The notes beneath the pieces were generated by a model, which was given only the letters and a program-made list of their open reading frames with translations, made no database searches and was not told the origin of the DNA. A stretch of DNA of 8,217 nucleotides from Pseudomonadota bacterium. Its GTDB lineage: Bacteria; Pseudomonadota; Alphaproteobacteria; Rhizobiales; Rhizobiaceae. A program made the translations under genes and the position numbers. Positions 1 to 5,299 of the stretch are shown here, in pieces (position 1 is the stretch's first letter; each line of letters starts with the position of its first letter). The stretch spans positions 1 through 8,217 of the forward strand of contig JAEWHQ010000184.1 of assembly GCA_023387715.1 (NCBI GenBank). Reading direction: 5' to 3'.

Positions 1-115
1 CAGCACAACCTGCCGCATAAATGCGCATAATTTCACGCCCTGCTTCAAGAGCGGCAAGCTCCAGCTCTTGCAGCAGTAATGCTTCATAGAATGCAGCAGA
101 TGTCATTTCATTCAT
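1..115 (-). CDS. cysQ: 3'(2'),5'-bisphosphate nucleotidase CysQ, N-terminal fragment (cut by window edge)
   Basis: Only the first 38 codons are in the window, and the gene runs off the left edge. They include the stretch LAALEAGREIMRIY, which resembles the N-terminal helix of CysQ in the inositol-monophosphatase-like phosphatase family. CysQ hydrolyses PAP (3'-phosphoadenosine 5'-phosphate) to AMP, removing the by-product of PAPS-dependent reactions. The metal-binding motifs lie outside the window, so the assignment rests on this short match and on the position directly after the APS kinase gene. Two in-frame ATGs are possible, at 115 and 106, and neither has a clear Shine-Dalgarno sequence. 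From the ATG at 115, only 3 bases separate it from the stop (119-121) that cysNC would use in its ancestral frame, which suggests translational coupling in one operon. The identification is fairly likely but not certain. Confidence 0.72.
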   Translation of the reverse strand, partial: MNEMTSAAFYEALLLQELELAALEAGREIMRIYAAGCA

Positions 116-118
116 TGT

Positions 119-258
119 TTAAATCGACCAAGAATCAGTACCATAACTGCCGATTATACCGCGCTTCGTCAGATAATGCTCAATCTCAGCCAATAATTCT
201 TCCACATTGCGACCATCGGTTTGCAGATGCAAATCCGGTGTGTGAGGGCGCTGATAAG
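119..258 (-). pseudogene. Out-of-frame remnant of the CysC C-terminal tail of cysNC
   Basis: In the minus-strand frame shifted by one base from the cysNC frame, this stretch encodes 46 residues beginning [18 protein letters not shown] and continuing [12 protein letters not shown], then a TAA at 119-121. The PYxxPxxPDLxLxT pattern is the usual continuation of FTGID in APS kinases. The join sits exactly where the in-frame product stops resembling the family. The frame has no internal stop and ends 3 bases before the probable cysQ start. It is therefore the real end of cysNC, displaced by a one-base indel in the short G run at 258-260. I list it separately because no start codon opens it on its own. 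It could reflect a recent mutation or a sequence error; the bases at the join do not form a recognisable ribosomal slippery site. Confidence 0.85.
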
Positions 259-2064
259 GGCATCAATACCGGTAAAATCCTGTATTTCACCAGCAAGCGC
301 CTTGGCATAAAGCCCTTTGGGGTCGCGCTCAATGCAGGTTTCAAGCGGTGTATCAACAAAGATTTCAATAAAATCCTCATCGGCAAAACGCGCCCGCAAA
401 CGATCACGATCCGCTTGTAATGGCGTGATAAGTGCTGCCAACACAATCAGTCCTGCATCCAGCATTAAATGCGATACATCACCGATACGGCGAATATTTT
501 CGCTGCGATCTGCCTGACTAAATCCCAGATCGCGGTTTAACCCATGGCGCAGATTATCGCCATCAAGCAGATAGGTATGTTTGCCCAGACTATGAAGCCG
601 CTTTTCCAATAACCCCGCTAAAGTGGATTTTCCTGAGCCGGAAAGACCGGTAAACCACAAGACAACAGGTTTTTGGAACTTCTGTTCGGCACGCGCTTTG
701 GCATCCAGCACCACACTTTGCCAATGGATATTGCTGGCTTTATGGCCGTTTTCGCGGATCATCCCCGCAGCCACCGTTTTATTGCTCACACGGTCAATCA
801 GCACAAATGCACCGGTCGCACGCTGATTTTGATAAAGGTCAAAAACCAGCGGCAAATTAAGTTGCAACTGGCAAAGCCCGATTTCATTCAAGGCCAGTTC
901 GTGCGTTTCCGACGGTGTAAAACTTTCAATATCAATACGATGCTGAAGCTTTGTGATGGTCGCGCTCACCTGATCGGTTTCAGTGCGCAACCAATAGCTT
1001 TGTCCGGCACGCAAGGGCGCATCGTCAAAATTGATCATCTGCGCCACCAGTTGGTCGCTTAAAATCGGCCTGTCATCCGTGCCGCTCAGCATCGAGCCGC
1101 GCGACAAATCCAATTCATCTTCCAGAAGAAGTGTGACCGCCTGCCCCTCGAAAGCCTCCTGCAAATCGCCTTGCGCGCTGATGATACGGCGCAATTTTGT
1201 TTGCTTGCCGGTGTGGGCAACCACGACAGTATCGCCTATCTGCACATGGCCAGAACTGAGCGTACCGGCAAATCCACGGAAATTAGCATCGGGACGGCTG
1301 ACATATTGCACCGGAAAACGAAAGACCTGCTCGTCAGGCGCTTTTTCCAAAGGCACCGTTTCTAAATGCTCCAGCAATGTTGGCCCCTGATACCAGGGTG
1401 TTTTGGCTGAATGCAGACTGACATTGTCGCCAAAACGGGCAGAAATCGGAATGGCTTCGATGCTGGCAAAGCCGAAGTCTTTGGTCAGCTCCATATAAGC
1501 AGCCGCAATTTCCTCAAAAACAGCTTGCGAGTAATCAACCAGATCAATCTTATTAACCGCCAGAATAATATGGCGAACGCCTAACAGGCTGGCGATAAAA
1601 CTATGGCGGCGCGTCTGCGTAATCAGCCCTTGACGTGCATCAACCAGCACAATCGCCAGATCAGCGGTTGAGGCACCGGTTGCCATATTGCGGGTATATT
1701 CGGCATGTCCGGGCGTATCAGCGACAATAAATTTTCGTCTTTTGGTCGAGAAAAACCGATAGGCTACATCAATGGTGATACCCTGCTCGCGCTCGGCTTC
1801 CAGCCCATCCATGAGAAGCGCAAAATCAATCTCATCACCGGTTGTGCCAAATTTCCGGCTGTCATTTTTCAAATGCGCCAGCTGGTCTTCAAAAATACCC
1901 TGCGCATCATAAAGCAAGCGGCCGATCAAGGTTGATTTGCCATCATCCACCGAGCCGCAGGCTAAAAACCGCAACAGGGTTTTGTTTTCCTGCTCTTGTA
2001 AATAATCGGCAATACGGGTTTCAACACTTTCTGCGCCAGCTTGAGGTGTATCCAACAAAACCAT
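169..2064 (-). CDS. cysNC: Bifunctional sulfate adenylyltransferase subunit 1 / adenylylsulfate kinase (CysN/CysC, NodQ-type), frameshifted near the C-terminus
   Basis: The N-terminal GTPase half (CysN) works with CysD to make APS from ATP and sulfate. The C-terminal half (CysC, APS kinase) phosphorylates APS to PAPS. Both are cytoplasmic. The GTPase motifs are the P-loop GSVDDGKST (residues 37-45), the switch region EREQGITID (91-99), DTPGH (116-120) and NKID (171-174). The kinase P-loop GLSGSGKST is at 473-481, followed by [16 protein letters not shown] and [10 protein letters not shown]. The protein matches the family up to FTGIDA (residue 602). After that the open frame gives 29 unrelated residues and stops at 169. 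The expected tail, starting [18 protein letters not shown], lies one frame away, so one base is missing in the GGG run at 258-260. With it restored the protein would have 648 residues. The ATG at 2064 overlaps the cysD stop (TGATG), indicating coupling. The family call is secure. Whether the kinase half is active, or the frameshift is a sequencing error, is open. Confidence 0.93.
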   Translation of the reverse strand: MVLLDTPQAGAESVETRIADYLQEQENKTLLRFLACGSVDDGKSTLIGRLLYDAQGIFEDQLAHLKNDSRKFGTTGDEIDFALLMDGLEAEREQGITIDVAYRFFSTKRRKFIVADTPGHAEYTRNMATGASTADLAIVLVDARQGLITQTRRHSFIASLLGVRHIILAVNKIDLVDYSQAVFEEIAAAYMELTKDFGFASIEAIPISARFGDNVSLHSAKTPWYQGPTLLEHLETVPLEKAPDEQVFRFPVQYVSRPDANFRGFAGTLSSGHVQIGDTVVVAHTGKQTKLRRIISAQGDLQEAFEGQAVTLLLEDELDLSRGSMLSGTDDRPILSDQLVAQMINFDDAPLRAGQSYWLRTETDQVSATITKLQHRIDIESFTPSETHELALNEIGLCQLQLNLPLVFDLYQNQRATGAFVLIDRVSNKTVAAGMIRENGHKASNIHWQSVVLDAKARAEQKFQKPVVLWFTGLSGSGKSTLAGLLEKRLHSLGKHTYLLDGDNLRHGLNRDLGFSQADRSENIRRIGDVSHLMLDAGLIVLAALITPLQADRDRLRARFADEDFIEIFVDTPLETCIERDPKGLYAKALAGEIQDFTGIDALISALTHRICICKPMVAMWKNYWLRLSII

Positions 2065-2984
2065 CAGAAATATCCCTCACGCTTTTTCTTTTCCATCGAG
2101 CCGCTTTCATCGAGGTCAATCATCCGGCCTTCACGCTCGGAGGTTTTAGAGAGCAACATTTCCTCGATAATGCCGGCGAGGCTGTCAGCTTCTGACGGAA
2201 TAGCACCCGTCAGCGGATAGCAGCCAAGGGTGCGAAACCGCACTTTTCGCGTGATCAATTCCTCGCCCTCGCGCAACGTCATCCGGTCATCATCGGCCAT
2301 AATCAGCATGCTGTCACGCTCAACAACAGGGCGCGGTTTTGCGAAATAAAGCGGCACCAGCGGAATATTTTCCCGCATAATATATTGCCAGATATCCAGC
2401 TCCGTCCAATTGGAAAGCGGAAACACCCGGATCGACTCACCTGTTGAAATGCGGGTATTATAAATCTTCCACATTTCAGGGCGCTGATGTTTGGGATCCC
2501 AGCCATGCTGGCTGTTACGAAAAGAGAATATCCGCTCTTTGGCACGCGATTTTTCTTCATCACGCCGCGCACCGCCAAAGGCCGCATCAAAGCTATATTT
2601 ATCCAATGCCTGCCGCAGCGCCACGGTTTTAAATAAATGGGTATGCACATTGGAACCATGCGAAAACGGGCCGATATTCTGCTCAACCGCATCCTGATTG
2701 ATATGCACCAGCAGTTCAAAACCATCTTCGTGCGCCCGCTGATCACGAAAGGCAATCATTTCTTTAAATTTCCATGTCGTATCGACATGCAACAGCGGAA
2801 ACGGCAATTTGGCCGGATAAAAAGCCTTGCGTGCCAGATGCAACAAAACGGAGGAATCCTTGCCCACCGAATAAAGCATCACCGGCTTGGAAAAGCTTGC
2901 CGCCACTTCGCGAAAAATATGAATGGCCTCTGCTTCAAGCCTGTCCAAATGGGTGAGTGTTTTTACCGAAGCTGCCAGCTGCAT
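2064..2984 (-). CDS. cysD: Sulfate adenylyltransferase subunit 2 (CysD)
   Basis: This is the catalytic ATP-sulfurylase subunit, a PAPS-reductase-like PP-loop enzyme that adenylates sulfate to APS in complex with the CysN GTPase. The ATP pyrophosphate-binding loop SVGKDS is at residues 39-44. The conserved [15 protein letters not shown] is at 137-151, and the family's usual C-terminus, ending in EKKKREGYF, is intact. At 306 residues the length is normal for the family. A purine-rich stretch (GGGGGA) lies about 6 bases upstream of the ATG at 2984 and can serve as a ribosome binding site. It is the first gene of the cysD-cysNC-cysQ operon, and its TGA shares one base with the cysNC ATG. A possible promoter lies about 95-125 bases upstream of the start. 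The sequence shows no defect. Confidence 0.97.
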   Translation of the reverse strand: MQLAASVKTLTHLDRLEAEAIHIFREVAASFSKPVMLYSVGKDSSVLLHLARKAFYPAKLPFPLLHVDTTWKFKEMIAFRDQRAHEDGFELLVHINQDAVEQNIGPFSHGSNVHTHLFKTVALRQALDKYSFDAAFGGARRDEEKSRAKERIFSFRNSQHGWDPKHQRPEMWKIYNTRISTGESIRVFPLSNWTELDIWQYIMRENIPLVPLYFAKPRPVVERDSMLIMADDDRMTLREGEELITRKVRFRTLGCYPLTGAIPSEADSLAGIIEEMLLSKTSEREGRMIDLDESGSMEKKKREGYF

Positions 2985-3077
2985 GCTATCCCCCGCGATT
3001 GATCTGATGGCAGACGCAAGGTTTACAAAGCCCGCATTGTCGATGCCTTGAGATTATTATCGTGATAAGGCGTGCTG

Positions 3078-3107
3078 ATTTAAAAGGATGGATGTGCGAA
3101 GATTCAA
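3078..3107 (-). promoter_or_regulatory. Possible sigma-70-type promoter of the cysD operon
   Basis: On the minus strand TTGAAT (3107 to 3102) is followed after 18 bases by TTAAAT (3083 to 3078), a fair match to -35 and -10 elements. It would leave a leader of roughly 85-90 bases before the cysD start. Both hexamers deviate from consensus and the region is AT-rich, so a chance match is quite possible. Confidence 0.25.
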
Positions 3108-3180
3108 AAGCGCAGATAAATTCCTACTCGCTTTCAGCTCTCTTCCAGTAATATAATACCCGAAGCACGGTGCGGTGGTT

Positions 3181-3186
3181 TATAAT
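3181..3186 (+). promoter_or_regulatory. Possible -10 element for the SDR gene
   Basis: TATAAT matches the -10 consensus exactly and lies 56 bases upstream of the TTG start, a reasonable leader length. No recognisable -35 sits 16-18 bases upstream, so an activator would be needed if this is used. In AT-rich DNA such a hexamer is weak evidence; an identical one occurs at 3152-3157. Confidence 0.22.
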
Positions 3187-3230
3187 ATATTGATAATTCT
3201 ACTAATTTAGTGGTATTTATATAGTCAGGC

Positions 3231-3234
3231 AGGA
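3231..3234 (+). promoter_or_regulatory. Ribosome binding site deciding the TTG start of the SDR gene
   Basis: AGGA stands 8 bases before the TTG at 3243. A TAA in the same frame at 3237-3239 rules out any start further upstream. The next in-frame ATG (codon 46) would remove the dinucleotide-binding loop. The TTG start is therefore well supported by spacing and by exclusion. Confidence 0.75.
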
Positions 3235-3242
3235 TTTAAGCT

Positions 3243-4172
3243 TTGAGTGATGTAAAACAAAAAACACCGCGTGTTCTTGTAACCGGTGCCACAGGTTTTA
3301 TCGGCCGCGCACTTGTGCCTTTTTTGCAAAGCCGGGGCTATCACGTCAAAGCTACATCACGCTCACGCCAAGCCAATATGGCGCAACTGCCTGAACCGGA
3401 TGCCGACATCACAGCCTTTGAAAAACTGGTTGAAGAGTGCGACCATGTCATTCATTTAGCGGCTATTGCCCATGTGATGCATGAACTGCCAGCTGAGACT
3501 TACGACAAGGCCAACCGCCTATTGACGGAAAAACTTGCACAGGCAGCAAAAAACAAAATAGCCGGAAAATTTGTCTTTATATCTTCGATTGGTGTTCAAA
3601 CGGGATCGGTACGCGAAGGCATTTTAACGGAAAGCGATGAAAACAAACCCGAGCGCGATTATGGCCGTGCCAAATTGCTGGCCGAGGACGCTATCCACGC
3701 AGTTTACGGACAGGATAAGCGCTTTACTATTTTGCGCCCTGTTTTGGTTTATGGCAAAGGTGCGGGCGGCAATCTCGCACGCTTGGTAAAACTGGCCAGA
3801 CTACCCTTGCCGCTGCCCTTTGCCAATCAAACCAAAAAGCGCAACCTTCTCGACAGAGATGCCCTCTGCGATGCGATTGCCCATGTTTTAACAACATCAA
3901 TGACAGACGGCGAAACCTATCTGGTTGCCGATCAGTCAGCCGTTACCATTGCCGATATTATCACAAGCCTTCGTCAAGGCATGGGGCGCAAACCAATGCT
4001 TGTGCCTTTTCCGCATAGGCTGCTTCAACTGGCGGCCAATCTGGCAGGCCAGCAAAAAGCCTTGCAGGCACTCACCGGCCCCTTGATGGTAAGCGCGCAG
4101 AAGCTTGCCCAAACCGGCTGGCACGCACCAACAGATACCAAAGCCCGCTTGCAAAAAATGACAAGAGACTGA
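3243..4172 (+). CDS. NAD(P)-dependent nucleotide-sugar epimerase/reductase of the extended SDR superfamily
   Basis: This 309-residue protein has a Rossmann-fold dinucleotide-binding loop GATGFIG at residues 15-21. The extended-SDR catalytic residues are in FISSIG (Ser114/115) and DYGRAK (Tyr140 and Lys144 of YxxxK). The phrase HLAAIAHVMHE around residues 71-81 resembles the WbpV/WreQ group, which reduces a 4-keto nucleotide sugar to UDP-N-acetylquinovosamine for LPS O-antigen. Plain UDP-glucose 4-epimerase-like activity cannot be excluded, so I give no gene symbol. There is no signal peptide or membrane segment, so it should act in the cytoplasm. It is the only plus-strand gene in the window: divergent from cysD, convergent with the LuxR gene, and not next to glycosyltransferase genes. 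The superfamily is certain; the substrate is not known from sequence. Confidence 0.9.
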   Translation: MSDVKQKTPRVLVTGATGFIGRALVPFLQSRGYHVKATSRSRQANMAQLPEPDADITAFEKLVEECDHVIHLAAIAHVMHELPAETYDKANRLLTEKLAQAAKNKIAGKFVFISSIGVQTGSVREGILTESDENKPERDYGRAKLLAEDAIHAVYGQDKRFTILRPVLVYGKGAGGNLARLVKLARLPLPLPFANQTKKRNLLDRDALCDAIAHVLTTSMTDGETYLVADQSAVTIADIITSLRQGMGRKPMLVPFPHRLLQLAANLAGQQKALQALTGPLMVSAQKLAQTGWHAPTDTKARLQKMTRD

Positions 4173-4271
4173 GCAAAATCATCAGATTGTAAAAGTGATT
4201 TTTAGATGCGGTCTGCGATGACACTTTGGTCAGAGACTTGAGCGGACGAAAATCTGTCCTTCGCATAAAAT

Positions 4272-4306
4272 TTTGTAGGATAGGCTAGTTCAAAAATACC
4301 TACAGA
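4272..4306. terminator. Weak hairpin between convergent genes, possible terminator
   Basis: TGTAGG (4274-4279) and CCTACA (4299-4304) are exact inverted repeats, extended outward by a U-G and a U-A pair, with a 19-base loop. Read on the minus strand, AAAATTTTA follows the stem, which is only a modest T-run. It could end transcription of the LuxR gene, whose stop is at 4333-4335. The long loop and poor tail make this weak. The remaining convergent gap (4173-4332) shows no better candidate for either gene. Confidence 0.25.
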
Positions 4307-4332
4307 CCAAACCGCTATAGGCAATAATGCAA

Positions 4333-5040
4333 TTAAAGTAGTCCGAGTGTGCGGGCTTTCATCACTGCCTGCACTTTATTGACCGCCATCAGCTTCGATA
4401 AAACATTGCTGATGTGGAAATTGACCGTACGGGTGGAAATACTCAGGATAGCGCCGATAATTTCCGCCGTTTTCCCTTCACTCGTCCAGAGCAGAATTTC
4501 CCGCTCGCGCGCAGTCAGTGTCACATCCTGCATACCGGTGCTCTTTTCCACCTCCAGCAATTGATACATCGACAGATGAATAAGACTGCCGATCACTTGC
4601 ATTTTAGTAGAGAGCGCCTGCAATTCTTCATCACTGATGGCTTTTTCACGCCGGATGAAGCTCAGCATACCAAACACACCATGCGCCGACCAGCACGGCA
4701 CCGAAATTCCGATATTAAGCCCTGACTGACGCGCTTTTTGCCAAAGCGCTGTAGCATCTGCAAAAACCGCCTCCGACCAGATCACCGGCTGATTGCTTTT
4801 CATGCCCCTGCGAATGACCGGATCATTTTCATGGGCATTGGCCGCACGATATTCCGCCCCCCATGATGGTGGGCAATTATCAAAAAGAAAAAACTTCGAT
4901 TTCGAGTTCAATGCAGGAATACTGATACTATAGGTGCAATAATCAAAACCGCATTGAACAGCAAAATCCGCAATCACCTTAAACAGGCATGCAGCATCAT
5001 CCACCGACCTGACGTCGTTGTAAATTCTTTCCCATAACAT
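4333..5040 (-). CDS. LuxR-family transcriptional regulator with autoinducer-binding domain (orphan)
   Basis: The 235 residues have the two-domain layout of TraR/LuxR proteins. The N-terminal ligand-binding domain (about residues 15-160) keeps the conserved pocket residues Trp60, Tyr64, Asp73-Pro74, Trp88 and Gly111, which correspond to TraR Trp57, Tyr61, Asp70-Pro71, Trp85 and the GI.SGIT.P region. The C-terminal GerE-type helix-turn-helix (175-235) keeps LTARERE, LLW and Gly189. These features suggest it binds an acyl-homoserine lactone and DNA. One pocket position differs: Cys56 stands where TraR has Tyr53. No LuxI-type synthase is in the window, so it looks like a solo regulator, at least locally. 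The start ATG at 5040 has a weak GGGG Shine-Dalgarno 8 bases upstream. The gene lies downstream of metH but is separated from it by a strong terminator, so it probably has its own promoter. The target genes are unknown. Confidence 0.9.
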   Translation of the reverse strand: MLWERIYNDVRSVDDAACLFKVIADFAVQCGFDYCTYSISIPALNSKSKFFLFDNCPPSWGAEYRAANAHENDPVIRRGMKSNQPVIWSEAVFADATALWQKARQSGLNIGISVPCWSAHGVFGMLSFIRREKAISDEELQALSTKMQVIGSLIHLSMYQLLEVEKSTGMQDVTLTAREREILLWTSEGKTAEIIGAILSISTRTVNFHISNVLSKLMAVNKVQAVMKARTLGLL

Positions 5041-5061
5041 GTGTCAAACCCCGTGTTATTA

Positions 5062-5091
5062 CAGGACTCCGCATTTATACCGGAGCCTCTG
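5062..5091. repeat. Imperfect inverted repeat just upstream of the LuxR gene
   Basis: CAGGACTCCG (5062-5071) and CGGAGCCTCTG (5081-5091) are inverted repeats around a 9-base centre. Nine positions match, with one mismatch and one single-base gap; the inner five (CTCCG/CGGAG) are exact. It lies 22-51 bases upstream of the regulator's ATG. It could be an operator, for example for autoregulation, or a hairpin in the mRNA leader. It does not match a known lux box sequence that I can recall. Confidence 0.45.
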
Positions 5092-5099
5092 GTTTTATA

Positions 5100-5114
5100 T
5101 TAAAACAAGCTTAA
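5100..5114. promoter_or_regulatory. Candidate CtrA-binding site (TTAA-N7-TTAA)
   Basis: TTAA (5100-5103), seven bases, then TTAA (5111-5114) exactly fits the CtrA recognition pattern known from alphaproteobacteria. It is 60 bases upstream of the LuxR ATG, a position suited to a promoter. The surrounding DNA is AT-rich, so by rough reckoning a chance hit in this gap has odds of a few percent. Confidence 0.35.
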
Positions 5115-5241
5115 ATATTTAAATAAACATGCGTAATGCTATACACTTTGACAGTAACAGAAATAAAATAAACAGGCTATCATCAGCACTTGTATAGTTT
5201 TTATCTTATTTCAAAAAACAAAGACAATTATGCGCAAAAAC

Positions 5242-5282
5242 AAAGAAGACCTGAGAATAATGACAAGTCTCAGGTCTTCTTT
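5242..5282. terminator. Strong rho-independent terminator downstream of metH
   Basis: A perfect 15-base-pair stem, 5242-5256 with 5268-5282 (core AGAAGACCTGAGA), encloses an 11-base loop. On the minus strand it begins 17 bases after the metH stop and its right arm runs into TTTGTTTTTG, a good T-run. On the plus strand the T-run TTTT overlaps the stem end, so it should work in both directions. It separates metH from the LuxR gene. Confidence 0.9.
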
Positions 5283-5299
5283 TTGATAGATTTTAAAGA

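Larger units (their letters stand above)
2985..3242. other. Divergent intergenic region between cysD and the SDR gene
   Basis: These 258 bases separate two genes that point away from each other, so the region must hold the promoters of both. The part next to the plus-strand gene (about 3150-3225) is markedly AT-rich and contains two TATAAT hexamers, at 3152-3157 and 3181-3186. Neither has a convincing -35 at the right distance. A small palindrome, ACTAATTTAGT (3201-3211), could be an operator half-pair or part of a binding site. I see no RNA gene, repeat or reading frame of note here. Confidence 0.5.
5041..5241. other. AT-rich leader and promoter region of the LuxR gene
   Basis: This is the non-coding part between the LuxR start and the metH terminator. 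It holds an inverted repeat close to the start codon, a TTAA-N7-TTAA element and an overlapping 12-base palindrome TTAAATATTTAA (5111-5122). A minus-strand TATAAA (5079 to 5074) inside the inverted repeat could be a -10 element, without a clear -35. No reading frame or structured RNA family is recognisable. Confidence 0.5.

Noticed and set aside
250..265. Programmed ribosomal frameshift as explanation for the cysNC frame change
   Set aside because: The bases at the join (GCC CTT) do not form an X XXY YYZ slippery heptamer, and the G/C run is only three long. CysNC is not a family known to me for recoding. A mutation or sequence error is simpler.
79..420. 113-residue open frame on the plus strand
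   Set aside because: It lies opposite cysNC and its tail and resembles no protein I know. It has no evident ribosome binding site, and the minus-strand frames here are clearly the coding ones.
4244..4259. GGAC/GTCC hairpin after the SDR gene as a terminator
   Set aside because: The stem has only four pairs and no T-run follows directly, so it is too weak to call.
5042..5047. TTGACA on the minus strand just before the LuxR ATG, as a -35 element
   Set aside because: A promoter there would start transcription inside the reading frame, beyond the conserved N-terminal residues, so it cannot serve this start codon.
5148..5153. TTGACA on the plus strand in the metH-LuxR gap
   Set aside because: No good -10 follows at 16-18 bases, and no plus-strand gene lies downstream; metH is on the other strand.
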